A stretch of DNA of 56,909 nt from Citrobacter freundii (GCA_003243445.1 QFQQ01000039.1:1-56909), one strand, 5' to 3'. Positions 18,563-26,728 are shown, counted from the first letter of the stretch. Translations and numbers: made by a program. The notes: generated by a model from the letters alone, not told the origin.

Positions 18563-19267
18563 ATGAAACCAAGACACATTCTGCTGGTACTGCCCTTGCT
18601 TTGCCTTGTTGCTACTACGCATGCGCAACAAACAACTTATACTGCCGGACTTAACTCCGGATGGTTCTACATTACAAGCAAAAATGCATCGAACTCAACA
18701 TCTATTATAGCAAGCCCGACGATCCGGGGTGAGATGATGGGACCAAGAAAGAGCTCACCTGAATTTTCATACGAGATCAATGGCCGGATACAACGTCATA
18801 CAAACAGCGGCTTTATTTATGGTGCGGAACTCGCCTATCAATCGCTGCATTCAAGTGTTACTATCAATTATATCACTCCTTTTTCTTACTCAAGTTCATT
18901 AATGCAGGCCGGAGGTAAGGTGAAACTGAACAGCAACTTTATTACAGTAAGCCCTTATGCTGGATTCAGATTGCTCAATAAGAAGATCAACATAGACCTG
19001 AGCTCGGGTATTGAATTTGCAGCGTGCGTAAACCGAAATGAAGAGATCAATGCGAAGCAGTTGGGCACCGGCGATTCTTATCATGCGATCAATACGCTTA
19101 GAAAAAATATGGACTACCGCATCAGGTTTCAACTGGTCACTTCGATCAACAGGATCGGACTTACCGCAGGTTATGCCAGTGGATTGAGAAACTACTATCA
19201 TGAAAAAGATATGCTGACAGGCTATTCAAGATTTATCCGGCTGGGACTGACTTATCGCATCCATTAA
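18563..19267 (+). CDS. Secreted or outer-membrane protein, unrecognised
   Basis: 234 aa from MKPRHILLVLPLLCLVATTHAQQ, a clear signal peptide; the open frame begins 16 codons earlier without such a signal. The mature part alternates polar and aromatic residues, has many short beta-like segments and ends in RLGLTYRIH, compatible with a small outer-membrane beta barrel. I do not recognise a family. It is a single gene closed by its own terminator. Confidence 0.7.
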   Translation: MKPRHILLVLPLLCLVATTHAQQTTYTAGLNSGWFYITSKNASNSTSIIASPTIRGEMMGPRKSSPEFSYEINGRIQRHTNSGFIYGAELAYQSLHSSVTINYITPFSYSSSLMQAGGKVKLNSNFITVSPYAGFRLLNKKINIDLSSGIEFAACVNRNEEINAKQLGTGDSYHAINTLRKNMDYRIRFQLVTSINRIGLTAGYASGLRNYYHEKDMLTGYSRFIRLGLTYRIH

Positions 19268-19292
19268 TATGGTCTGCCTGCTGCTATATGCA

Positions 19293-19326
19293 CATGCCGG
19301 TGAATGATTCACCGGCATGATTTTTA
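19293..19326 (+). terminator. Intrinsic terminator
   Basis: A 12-bp perfect stem CATGCCGGTGAA/TTCACCGGCATG with loop TGA, followed by ATTTTTACT. Confidence 0.85.
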
Positions 19327-19350
19327 CTATAAAGCGGCTAAACACATTTT

Positions 19351-19869
19351 ATGAGACCCCGCCTGCTTACCTGCTTTGCAGTGGCAACACTTGCCGTATT
19401 CACTTTCATTTCCTGTCAGAAAGATGAAGACAATACAACACAACTGAGCATCCATTTGACTGACAGCCCATTCGATGCAACGGAAGTAAACGTAGACATA
19501 CGTGAGGTTACAGTAAAAATGAATGACAACGAACCTGAAAGCTGGACAACGCTCCATACAAAAGCTGGTGTATACAACCTGCTTGACTTTCAGAACGGGA
19601 TCGATACAGTCCTGGCCACCGGCCTTGTTCCGACCGGGCCATTAAAGGAAGTAAGATTTATACTGGGCAGCAACAACTCCATTACAATTGATAATGTGAA
19701 CTACCCGTTGACCGTTCCGAGCGGAAGTGAGTCAGGATTAAAGATCAAAATAGATAAACAGCTAAGGACATCAGTTGATTCTTTGCTGATCGATTTTGAT
19801 GCAGCCTTATCCATACACCAAACCGGTAATGGAAAGTACATTCTGCAACCGGTATTAAAAGTAAAATAA
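19351..19869 (+). CDS. DUF4382 domain lipoprotein
   Basis: 172 aa. The lipoprotein signal ends in FISCQKD. The rest matches the DUF4382 pattern: an opening LSIHLTDSPFDATEVNVDI strand pair followed by a beta-rich domain with conserved LLDFQNG and IDFDAALSI segments. These are surface or periplasmic lipoproteins of Bacteroidota with no established biochemical role. Monocistronic. Confidence 0.85.
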   Translation: MRPRLLTCFAVATLAVFTFISCQKDEDNTTQLSIHLTDSPFDATEVNVDIREVTVKMNDNEPESWTTLHTKAGVYNLLDFQNGIDTVLATGLVPTGPLKEVRFILGSNNSITIDNVNYPLTVPSGSESGLKIKIDKQLRTSVDSLLIDFDAALSIHQTGNGKYILQPVLKVK

Positions 19870-20081
19870 CCAGGCTACTTGCCGGTTAAAGCGTTGCAGT
19901 AGTTCGATAGCTGATGACCGATTTCCTCTCTTTTCGTTGAAGGTCCTGCATCTTATCGACCATTTCATCGTTCTATTACCGGTTACATCCCTTCTATCGC
20001 ATTCAGTCAGCCAATAAACCATCCGGGTACTATAACGCTTAAAATGGCAGGTTGAGTTAGTTAAGCTGCTGCTTTTGTTCG

Positions 20082-20144
20082 TTCTTCCCGTCCTCCCGCC
20101 TTACCGGTTTATTTTTTACCGGTAAGGCGGGAGGACGGGAAGAA
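20082..20144. repeat. Perfect 27-bp palindromic hairpin
   Basis: Arms 20082-20108 and 20118-20144 are perfectly complementary with a 9-nt T-rich loop. A diverged relative of the right arm (ACCGGTAAGGCGG..AACGGGAAG) occurs at 22768-22793, so it is a dispersed repeat and not just a local palindrome. Confidence 0.95.
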
Positions 20145-20250
20145 GGTCTGAGAAAAGTAGTTTGCCTCTTGGTAGTCAACTGCCATCGGTAATCGGCGAT
20201 CGAACTGCTTTAAGGTTATCACTAGCAGGTTGGGCTAGCTGAATCAGTAT

Positions 20251-20308
20251 AAAACAACTGGTCATCCGGAAAAACTTTGCCCGGAAAGGGCCAGTTGTTT
20301 TTTATTTT
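20251..20308 (+). terminator. Terminator-like hairpin with U-run
   Basis: Stem AAAACAACTGGTC/GGCCAGTTGTTTT (one wobble) followed by TTTATTTT. No coding gene ends directly before it; it could close an unannotated small RNA or read-through from the DUF4382 gene. Confidence 0.7.
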
Positions 20309-20393
20309 AATAAATAAACGGTTGTAAGCAAAAAGATTATGAAGCTATCGTAAAAACACGATGTTGGCTAATTCATAAAAACTGTTCAAAGAC

Positions 20394-20424
20394 TTGACAA
20401 CAGGCACTTTATTGTGTACGTTTG
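20394..20424 (+). promoter_or_regulatory. Bacteroidota-type promoter of the 37-aa gene
   Basis: TTGACA at 20394 and TACGTTTG (TAnnTTTG) at 20417, with 20 bp between TTG and the -7 box. The predicted start near 20431 gives a leader of about 105 nt. Confidence 0.65.
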
Positions 20425-20535
20425 CGTCATCTCCACTCCTTTGTAAAATCACAGAAGACTTATTTGTTTCGGCAAATTCCGGTTTATCCTCTGGAACACC
20501 TGAACCCCTTTTATCGAAACTTAAAACTTTTGTGT

Positions 20536-20649
20536 ATGAAAAAAATCAACACATTAATGAAGAATGAGAATGTTCAGGCAACAATTGCCATTGGAACTGT
20601 ATTTCTCATTACAGGCCTGGTCACTTTATTTTTCGCGTACTTCAGCTGA
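20536..20649 (+). CDS. Small single-pass membrane protein (37 aa)
   Basis: The protein begins MKKINTLMKNENVQATI and has one hydrophobic helix (about residues 15-34, IGTVFLITGLVTLFFAYFS). A longer in-frame start at 20422 overlaps the promoter, so I reject it. The gene has its own promoter and terminator, which supports expression. Function unknown; it may be a small membrane regulator or assembly factor. Confidence 0.6.
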   Translation: MKKINTLMKNENVQATIAIGTVFLITGLVTLFFAYFS

Positions 20650-20681
20650 TAACTAAGAACGTGTTTGCATGAACTTCATTT

Positions 20682-20707
20682 AAACCAGTCTTCGGACTGG
20701 TTTTTTT
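20682..20707 (+). terminator. Intrinsic terminator of the 37-aa gene
   Basis: Stem AAACCAGTC/GACTGGTTT with UUCG tetraloop and seven T residues. Confidence 0.92.
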
Positions 20708-20831
20708 ACGCAAGAGAGCGGAAAGACCGCAGACCACCGAATGTTTAAGATTGATTGCACATTCCGGTTCTTAGTGGTATCGTTCTTTTGAAATGGCGCA
20801 CGACAAAGAATGGTCCTTGATCATGCGTAAT

Positions 20832-20871
20832 AAAAAGAGCGGCCTGACAATACTATCAGTCCGCTCTTTTA
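20832..20871 (-). terminator. Intrinsic terminator of the DUF6090-like gene
   Basis: Minus-strand stem AAGAGCGGACTGA/TCAGGCCGCTCTT followed by TTTTTATT. Confidence 0.88.
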
Positions 20872-20881
20872 TTTATTTATC

Positions 20882-21601
20882 TTAATGCACTTCTTTATCA
20901 ATCAGGTTTATTATCTGACGCACTTTGGCAAGCGCTGCTCCGTAGTTCCCGACGATCTCTTCAATGTCCAGCATACGGGTAAGACCGTTACGCATTTCGT
21001 TTGATCCCAGGACCTGTTCCCAGTTATCTTTTCCGTTTCTGAGATCAAGATTTTTATTGACATACGAGCCCACATAATTGCTCTTGTAGGTGTTGATCCA
21101 ATCATTGTTAAGATTTACCATCGGAACAAACTCCTGGTAAAAATCAAGAATATCATTGCGCAGTTCTTTGTTCTCCAGGACACCGAGTTTTCCGGATGCT
21201 TTTAATCCTTCAAAACGGCCGCTATTCGGAACGAGGTACGTGGTGTTATAAAAAAGAAAGTAATAAATATTCATACTGTCCTTATTCAGCGCTTCACCAT
21301 CCGAAACTCTCAAAAAATATTTTATACCTTTTAATGCGAGGCTGTAATTGGCACTGTCACTGCTCATTTCTTTGAGATCACTTTGCAGATCAAGCTTCAG
21401 GCCGTGAAGAAATTCTTCTTCCTCATGTCTGTCATGGTTTCTTTCACTCCAGTTATGCAGCGAGATCGACAGGCTCACCGCAAACACAATGATCAGTATT
21501 TCCAGAATGATGTCTTTAAGTTTATGCTTCCATCCCTTCTCCCGATCGCCGACCGTATCCATTACTTTTTTTGCATGTTTGACCACTTCCAGTTCAGCCA
21601 T
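20882..21601 (-). CDS. DUF6090-like membrane protein
   Basis: 239 aa. One membrane helix near residues 30-50 (IILEILIIVFAVSLSISLHNW) followed by SERNHDRHEEEEFL and a long helical C-terminal part. This is the layout of the DUF6090 family (helix ending in a NW motif, then a charged coiled region). The usual family form is LQINNWNE, and here it is SLHNWSER, so assignment is by pattern and not certain. Function unknown; probably anchored in the inner membrane. Confidence 0.65.
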   Translation of the reverse strand: MAELEVVKHAKKVMDTVGDREKGWKHKLKDIILEILIIVFAVSLSISLHNWSERNHDRHEEEEFLHGLKLDLQSDLKEMSSDSANYSLALKGIKYFLRVSDGEALNKDSMNIYYFLFYNTTYLVPNSGRFEGLKASGKLGVLENKELRNDILDFYQEFVPMVNLNNDWINTYKSNYVGSYVNKNLDLRNGKDNWEQVLGSNEMRNGLTRMLDIEEIVGNYGAALAKVRQIINLIDKEVH

Positions 21602-21667
21602 AAGATAGAGTGTTGTGTTTTGCTTTGAACAGGTCGCAATAATACTAAAAAATATGTAGCGATTACG

Positions 21668-21803
21668 GGTTCCATAGGTTTCACAGGTTCCAAAGGTTTC
21701 ACAGGTTGCTGCCGCGTTAGAAAATGCTTCAGAACTCCGGGATATTTTCTAACGCGGCAGCAACCTCTGGAACATCTGAAACCTATGGAACCTCTGGAAC
21801 CTC
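21668..21803. repeat. Family A inverted 9-mer element, DUF6090-rpiA gap
   Basis: Words of the ARGTTYCAN type flank a perfect 22-bp core stem (21704-21725 GGTTGCTGCCGCGTTAG..., 21744-21765) with an 18-nt loop. The complementary words run to 21803, 7 bp from the rpiA stop codon. Confidence 0.95.
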
Positions 21804-21810
21804 TCACCTC

Positions 21811-22509
21811 CTACATCCTTCCCGTGAACCGTATCATCTCAATCTTCCCGTCGTCATAGCCGATAATTGCATGATCGGCCATATTCAGGAAGAGGCCGGT
21901 TTCTACGACACCTGCGATATTTTCGAGGGCGGCATTGAGGAAGAGCGGGTGTTCGATGGTATCAAACTGGCAATCGATAATATAGTGCTGGTGATCGGAG
22001 ATAAAGGGCTTACCGTTCTTTTGACGGAGTTTGATTTCGCGGCAAAGGCCGGAGTCAAGAATGCGGCGAATCACCTGTTTGTATCCAAACGGAATGACTT
22101 CAACCGGAAGAGGAAACCGGCCGAGCCGTGGTACGAGCTTCGACTGATCGGCAATTATGATAAACCGGTCAGCAGCAGCGGCCACGATCTTCTCTTGTAA
22201 TAATGCACCGCCGCCGCCTTTAATAAGATTGCCATATGGATCGATCTCATCAGCACCATCAATGGCAATGGCCAATCTATCGATCTCATCCAGATCAGCC
22301 AGCGGAATACCGGCCTGGCGGGCTAACACAGCGGTCTGCCCGGAAGTAGGAACAGCTTTGATCTCCAGGCCCTGTGCAACACGTTCCCCCAGTTCCTGGA
22401 TAAGCCAATAGACCGTTGTTCCGGTCCCAAGACCAAAACTCATCCCATTCTTTATCAGATCGGCAGCGTAAAATCCGGCGTTTTTCTTTATTTCTTCAGA
22501 AGACAACAT
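21811..22509 (-). CDS. rpiA: Ribose-5-phosphate isomerase A
   Basis: Interconverts ribose 5-phosphate and ribulose 5-phosphate in the pentose phosphate pathway. 232 aa, normal length. Signature segments: GLGTGTTV (26-33, phosphate loop), DGADEID (84-90, catalytic acidic residues) and KGGGGALLQEK (97-107, catalytic Lys). Monocistronic, cytoplasmic. Confidence 0.97.
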   Translation of the reverse strand: MLSSEEIKKNAGFYAADLIKNGMSFGLGTGTTVYWLIQELGERVAQGLEIKAVPTSGQTAVLARQAGIPLADLDEIDRLAIAIDGADEIDPYGNLIKGGGGALLQEKIVAAAADRFIIIADQSKLVPRLGRFPLPVEVIPFGYKQVIRRILDSGLCREIKLRQKNGKPFISDHQHYIIDCQFDTIEHPLFLNAALENIAGVVETGLFLNMADHAIIGYDDGKIEMIRFTGRM

Positions 22510-23402
22510 ATTCGGTGGTTTGCAGCGCGTGAAATTAACACGATTTCATTTCATACTGGTTTATTACATGATTTCTTACAGCCTTCAATGGGAAAAAAAC
22601 ATTTTTCTGCGTTGTTTTTCCCATACTAAAACTTACTACCTGAATTAGTTTACATCATGATCAAATGCGATATATCACGCAAACTGAAGCGTTCATCCAG
22701 CTGAGCAATACGGAACAGAACCTTTCAGCGCGCTTTCTGGGTCTATCCGTTTACCGACAAATATTGAACCGGTAAGGCGGCAAGAACGGGAAGGAACCGT
22801 AAAAATTGCAGTGAGTACCGGATTGAATCATCATTATGGGAGAAGATGGGTGGAATGGCTAATCGATTCCAATCTTTCAGCCGCTTTTCAGGGATGAGAT
22901 TCCGCCCATTTATCCCACCATTTTAAAACCCTTAAAACTATTATTCAATGGAGCAGTATGGATATGAACACGGGGAGTTGTCAAAAGAAAAAGCAATCAC
23001 ACCCGGCAATTGCAGTAACAGGGTGAGATTGTGGAGGATCAAGCGGCTTTGTTTATACAGGATCAACGGTATTCCCGGACGGAAATGATGGATGGGTGAC
23101 CTGATGCCGGCTCACCCGGCTAACTAGCTGAAAAACAGATTTTCAAGAGAGTGAGTTAATAATTGCAAGGTTATTTGTTCAGTGTTTGACCAATGTCAGA
23201 AGCGGGTTCACGCGTATTTTTAAGTGTTTGCGGAAGAACCGGGAGAAACAGTGTTTTGCCCGGTATTACATCGAACCTAATCCCAAACACCCTCTTATGC
23301 TCATTCAGCGAGCCTGCGCGAAAGTGCAAACCATTAACCTGCAGAATGGCCAAAGCAGGCTAAATTGGCTTGGAGCATCAGGGTCTGTTTCAGACGGCTT
23401 GA
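22510..23402. other. 893-bp intergenic region without a supported gene
   Basis: Only two short open frames (60-78 codons, 23171-23422) occur and neither resembles a known family. Visible elements are the palindrome relative at 22768-22793 and an imperfect inverted repeat of TGGGTGGAAT / ATTCCGCCCA type at about 22845-22920. No terminator follows the 3' end of the hydrolase at 23403. It could hide a decayed gene or a structured RNA. Confidence 0.5.
22768..22793. repeat. Single copy of the 20082-20144 palindrome arm
   Basis: ACCGGTAAGGCGGCAAGAAC plus GGGAAG, closely matching the right arm of the 27-bp hairpin; the facing arm is degenerate (CCGTTTACCG only). Confidence 0.7.
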
Positions 23403-24332
23403 TCATTTTCCTGTATGACTGAACACCGAATCCCTGCCCGCCCGTGCGTATACCTCCATGATGCCGGCCCTGATCGCCGGCCATTCGAATTGCGCAAGAC
23501 GGTGTTCGCGGCCTTTGATGAACTGTATATCGAGATAAGGCGCATTTACGAGATGCTGTCTCGCAAAGCCAGCATTGGTAGTGTCGATCAGATAATCATT
23601 TTCTCCCTGCATGTAAATCACCGGAATGCGGATGTTCTGCCAGTAGGGAAGCATCTTTTCCAGTTCTTCCTTATGATGCATTTTCTCGGTATTGGCTGAG
23701 CGGAAGATGCGTGGAATGAACCAGCGGATGGACCAGTTTTCAACAATGGGACTGAACCAGTAGACTTTTTCCAGTCCGGGTCCGAGAGATGGACCGGTAA
23801 GCACAAGGCCATCCACCAGTTCAGGATGATCCATGGCCAGCCTGCAGGCGACGGATGACCCGTATGAACCACCGGCAACGATCACCGGATGTCTCACTTT
23901 ATGAAGACTGTCCAGTATCGGCCGGATCATTTCTGCCTGTTCCTGTATGGAGGCAACGGGATCTCCCAGTCCGGAATAACCATAACCCGGACGATCAACG
24001 GTGAATACTTTAAAATGCCGCTGGATAACAGTATCTGCGTAACGACCGCTGTAATAGCTCATCGAACCGGGCGAGCCATGCAGCATAAGCAATGCAGGCA
24101 GGCTATCATTACCAACGCTTGCATAGCGCATGGTACGGCCGTGTGTGGTGTAATAACCGATCTGTCCATCGATCTTGCGCTCTGCAAATATTTTGCGGAT
24201 CTCATCGTCGGACAATCTGAACTGCACAAAATGATCAAAGATCAGGCAGGCAATAATAAAGAGGCCGATCACCACGATCAGCACGCGGAGTAGACGGCGC
24301 AGCCATCTGAAACGGGTTCCATTCTTTTGCAT
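23403..24332 (-). CDS. Membrane-anchored alpha/beta hydrolase
   Basis: 309 aa with an N-terminal signal anchor (about 17-35). The catalytic domain shows the oxyanion-hole HGSPGS (85-90), nucleophile elbow G-G-S-Y-G with Ser156, an acidic residue in GENDYLID and His in GREHRLAQ, so the triad looks complete. The catalytic part would face the periplasm. Substrate unknown; could be an esterase, lipase or epoxide-hydrolase-like enzyme. Monocistronic. Confidence 0.88.
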   Translation of the reverse strand: MQKNGTRFRWLRRLLRVLIVVIGLFIIACLIFDHFVQFRLSDDEIRKIFAERKIDGQIGYYTTHGRTMRYASVGNDSLPALLMLHGSPGSMSYYSGRYADTVIQRHFKVFTVDRPGYGYSGLGDPVASIQEQAEMIRPILDSLHKVRHPVIVAGGSYGSSVACRLAMDHPELVDGLVLTGPSLGPGLEKVYWFSPIVENWSIRWFIPRIFRSANTEKMHHKEELEKMLPYWQNIRIPVIYMQGENDYLIDTTNAGFARQHLVNAPYLDIQFIKGREHRLAQFEWPAIRAGIMEVYARAGRDSVFSHTGK

Positions 24333-24397
24333 AATGCCAGTATAAAAGGATCAAGCCATGCCGCCCTAACCCCAAAATTGTCAGTTGTTCCCTGAAT

Positions 24398-24509
24398 TAA
24401 AAATTTAAAAGTAACAAGTAAAAAATAATAGAGCTCTTACCAATTTTTACCAGGAGAGGGTATAGCCCCGGCCTGTTCCCGGATTTTTTTGATCTACTTT
24501 TAAATTTTG
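24398..24509. repeat. Family D-like inverted arms
   Basis: AAAATTTAAAAGTAACAAGT on the left and CTACTTTTAAATTTTG on the right, around a 65-nt spacer; a third AAAATTTAAAAG copy follows at 24554. Confidence 0.65.
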
Positions 24510-24552
24510 CCTGGTAATAACTGGCAGTAGAGCCTTCTATCCCACCGGTCTT

Positions 24553-24588
24553 CAAAATTTAAAAGCCACTAAGAAAAACTTAGTGGCC
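24553..24588 (-). terminator. Leftward intrinsic terminator
   Basis: Perfect 9-bp stem GCCACTAAG/CTTAGTGGC, loop of five, followed on the minus strand by TTTTAAATTTT. It would close a short transcript coming from about 24700. Confidence 0.75.
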
Positions 24589-24628
24589 CCTGGCTCTTCG
24601 CCAGCAGATTATTTTAGGAGAAGCCCGG

Positions 24629-24673
24629 TTACGCGATAATAACCGAAGGCGTCCATGATTTATCTGATTGCAT
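24629..24673 (-). CDS. Possible 14-codon ORF with a strong Shine-Dalgarno
   Basis: Minus strand: AAGGAGGT lies 4 nt before an ATG opening MQSDKSWTPSVIIA. A second short ORF (24609-24656, MDAFGYYRVTGLLLK) overlaps it in another frame. A terminator follows about 40 nt later. A perfect Shine-Dalgarno is exceptional in this region, which is why I list it. It could be a leader peptide, a tiny protein gene or a coincidence in a decayed gene. Confidence 0.3.
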   Translation of the reverse strand: MQSDKSWTPSVIIA

Positions 24674-24743
24674 GAATACCTCCTTTTTCTTTGGTGAAGT
24701 TGGAAGATACGAAGAAAATGGAAATGATTTATTGAGCAGGAGG

Positions 24744-24977
24744 ACCGCCGACGGCCGACCGCAGACCGCCGACGGTTCAATAAATCACTTAGCTTTCCTT
24801 GATATTTATGATCGTTTGAAAACCGATCAATTAAATATTAGAAATAGAAAAAGGGAACTACCAAAAGCGGTAATTCCCACTGAATATTTTTTATTCACTT
24901 AACATCTGATCCCGGAATCAGACGATTGTTCAGCCTGAATGAATGGTCTGCGGTCGGCCGTCAGCGGTCAGCGGTCA
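24744..24977. repeat. Family B inverted 7-mer array around the GPx terminator
   Basis: Left arm 24744-24778: ACCGCCG, ACGGCCG, ACCGCAG, ACCGCCG, ACGGTTC. Right arm 24945-24977: GCGGTCG, GCCGTCA, GCGGTCA, GCGGTCA. The stretch ACGGCCGACCGCAGACC is exactly mirrored. The right arm ends 3 bp from the GPx-homologue stop codon. Confidence 0.93.
24846..24878 (-). terminator. Terminator of the GPx homologue, inside family B arms
   Basis: Minus strand stem GGGAATTACC/GGTAGTTCCC (one wobble) followed by TTTTTCTATTT; it lies in the spacer between the two B arms. Confidence 0.8.
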
Positions 24978-24980
24978 TTC

Positions 24981-25535
24981 TCACTGCCACCCGCGCGTAT
25001 TATTGAGGTAACTCGTCACCTCAGTACTCAGCGGCGTCACATCAGCCGGAAATACCTTTATCAGTTTGCCATTCTCATCGAGCAGGAATTTGGTGAAATT
25101 CCATTTAATGACCGGATCATCCATCGCCATTTTTTTTGCTTCTGAAATAAGGTAGGAGAAGATGGGGTGACGCATCTCGCCGACAGTGGTGACTTTCTCC
25201 GCCATCGGGAAGGTGATATCATACGTAAAAGTGCAGAAGTCACGGATCTCTCGGTTTGATTTCAATTCCTGGTCGCCGAAGTCAGCGCCGGCAGGAAAGC
25301 CAACGATCACCAGCTTGTCCCTGTAAGCGCGGTAAAGTTTCTCCAGTTCTTCCATCTGGAAGGTATAAGGCGATTTGGATGCGGTGTTGACGATCAGGAT
25401 CTTCTTGCCTTTGAAATCAGAGAAGTTGATCTGCGTATTATCACGCTGCAATGCGTTTACTTTAAAATCATAAATGCTTGGTTCCGTACCAAACACAAAA
25501 CACGCAAGCAATGTACAGAGAACGATAAGTTTCAT
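24981..25535 (-). CDS. Glutathione peroxidase homologue lacking the catalytic Cys
   Basis: 184 aa with a short N-terminal signal-like segment (to about residue 16). The fold signatures of the GPx family are present: NTASK at 50-54, GFPAGADFGDQE (79-90), and WNFTKFL. In active enzymes NTASK is followed by Cys or Sec, but here residue 55 is Ser (TCG codon), and the usual FPCNQFG Cys is also absent. A single Cys101 remains near the position used as resolving Cys. It is probably exported and may have lost peroxidase activity or use another chemistry. Monocistronic with its own terminator. Confidence 0.8.
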   Translation of the reverse strand: MKLIVLCTLLACFVFGTEPSIYDFKVNALQRDNTQINFSDFKGKKILIVNTASKSPYTFQMEELEKLYRAYRDKLVIVGFPAGADFGDQELKSNREIRDFCTFTYDITFPMAEKVTTVGEMRHPIFSYLISEAKKMAMDDPVIKWNFTKFLLDENGKLIKVFPADVTPLSTEVTSYLNNTRGWQ

Positions 25536-25706
25536 CTTTCAGGGGTTTGGATTCAGGCTCTAAAGTAATACCTGCCCAACACCTGTACAATAGTGGTCGA
25601 CCGATACCGCACTCGTAGTTTCCCTATGTGATGCCTGCGTTCTGGAAAGCTTGTGGATTTCTTCTCAATGATTTAGGTGTTACGCAGCCAGTCTGCCGCC
25701 TTTAAC

Positions 25707-25812
25707 TGTTGGATGTTCGATGCGCGATGGTCGATGGTCGAATTCCTGGCTGAAACTTCAGATACGCTGGCGGATAACCGACCATCGACCATCGCGCATC
25801 GAACATCCAACA
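25707..25812. repeat. Family C perfect 34-bp inverted repeat
   Basis: Arms 25707-25740 and 25779-25812 are perfectly complementary over 34 bp, with a 38-nt loop. The arm contains heptamers GATGTTC, GATGCGC, GATGGTC, GATGGTC, so word order is exactly mirrored. It ends 10 bp from the stop codon of the esterase gene. Confidence 0.97.
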
Positions 25813-25822
25813 AACCGCGCAG

Positions 25823-26728
25823 TCAGTTCAACAGCTTGTTTGCCATCAGCCAGTTCTTCAGCCTTTCGGTCCATTGATCGGCGGTGGTTTTATTATTCAT
25901 TCCAAAGCCGTGGCCCCCCTTTTCATAGATATGCATTTCCGCGGATACATTATTTTTCAGCAAAGCCTGATAATAAGCGATACTGTTTCCTACAGGTACC
26001 GTTTTATCATCAGATGCATGCACCAAAAAAGCAGGTGGAGTTTCCGGTGTTACCTGAAGCTCGTTGGAGTACTCAGCCACACGTGCCGGCGAAAGATCAG
26101 CGCCAAGCAGGTTATCGCGGCTTCCCTTATGCATGAGACTATCCGTTAAACTGATCACCGGATAGATAAGGATGGAAAAAGAAGGGCGCAGTATCAACTT
26201 ATCCGCGGCGATCACAGGCTTGTTAAAATGCGTGGAGGCTGTCGCCGCAAGATGTCCACCAGCAGAAAAACCCATGATACCAATCTTTGCCGGATCGAGC
26301 TTCCATTCGGAAGCATGTTTCCTTACCAGTGCCAGCGCCGTTTGCGCATCCTGCAAAGGACCGATCGTTTTATTCTCCATGATCGCGTCATTGGGCAGAC
26401 GGTACTTCAGCACGCATGCTGTAATACCCCAACTGGTGAACAGCTTTGCCACATCCGATCCTTCATGACCGGCTGCGAGCAGCGCATATCCCCCGCCCGG
26501 ACAGATCACCACAGCCGTACCATTCGCCTTAGCCTCATCAGGCCTGTATATAGTAAGCGTTGGAACAGATACATCGCGTATCCGCAATATTCCCCCTGTT
26601 GTGTCAGACCTCTCCTTTGCAACCGCAGGCTTACCACCCGGAATTTTACTATACAGCGGAATTACTTCCTGTGATAAAAGGATCTTGCTTGTCAGGAAAA
26701 CTGTAAGCATCGCCAGTGAGCGTTTCAT
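25823..26728 (-). CDS. Secreted alpha/beta hydrolase (acetyl esterase/lipase type)
   Basis: 301 aa from MKRSLAML; a Met six codons upstream is less likely because the signal peptide (MKRSLAMLTVFLTSKILLSQ) starts here. Motifs: CPGGGY oxyanion loop (about 76-81), nucleophile elbow G-F-S-A-G-G with Ser155, Asp in HASDDKTVP and His in EKGGHGFG. This is the pattern of BD-FAE-like esterases that remove acetyl or feruloyl groups from plant glycans. Probably periplasmic. No glycan-uptake genes are adjacent. Confidence 0.9.
   Translation of the reverse strand: MKRSLAMLTVFLTSKILLSQEVIPLYSKIPGGKPAVAKERSDTTGGILRIRDVSVPTLTIYRPDEAKANGTAVVICPGGGYALLAAGHEGSDVAKLFTSWGITACVLKYRLPNDAIMENKTIGPLQDAQTALALVRKHASEWKLDPAKIGIMGFSAGGHLAATASTHFNKPVIAADKLILRPSFSILIYPVISLTDSLMHKGSRDNLLGADLSPARVAEYSNELQVTPETPPAFLVHASDDKTVPVGNSIAYYQALLKNNVSAEMHIYEKGGHGFGMNNKTTADQWTERLKNWLMANKLLN

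Larger units (their letters stand above)
19870..20393. other. Intergenic region with nested inverted repeats
   Basis: No protein gene is supported. It holds outer heptamer arms (19902-19922 and 20184-20205; words such as GATAGCT, GATGACC, 18/21 complementary), the perfect 27-bp hairpin at 20082-20144, two imperfect direct repeats of GCAGGTTGAGTTAGTTAAG type (about 20048 and 20226), and a terminator at 20251-20308 that may close a short non-coding transcript. Confidence 0.6.
24333..24980. other. Intergenic region with D and B arrays
   Basis: Contains family D arms (24398-24427 and 24493-24509), a leftward terminator (24553-24588), a possible short translated ORF (24629-24673), family B arms (24744-24778 and 24945-24977), and the GPx-gene terminator (24846-24878) inside them. 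Confidence 0.7.

Noticed and set aside
20082..20144. Simple rho-independent terminator
   Set aside because: The stem is followed by GGTCTGAG and not by a U-run on either strand, and a proper terminator lies separately at 20251-20308.
21562..21807. 81-codon leftward frame (GSRGSIG-like) overlapping the family A element
   Set aside because: Arises because a 9-nt period keeps frames open; it covers an inverted repeat and the start of the DUF6090-like gene and has no protein-like features.
23171..23422. Two short overlapping open frames (60 and 78 codons)
   Set aside because: On opposite strands over the same DNA, no recognisable motif, and one runs into the 3' end of the hydrolase gene.
25707..25812. 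Possible CRISPR array
   Set aside because: Repeats are 7 bp, directly abutting without spacers of constant size, and arranged as inverted arms; no cas genes are present.
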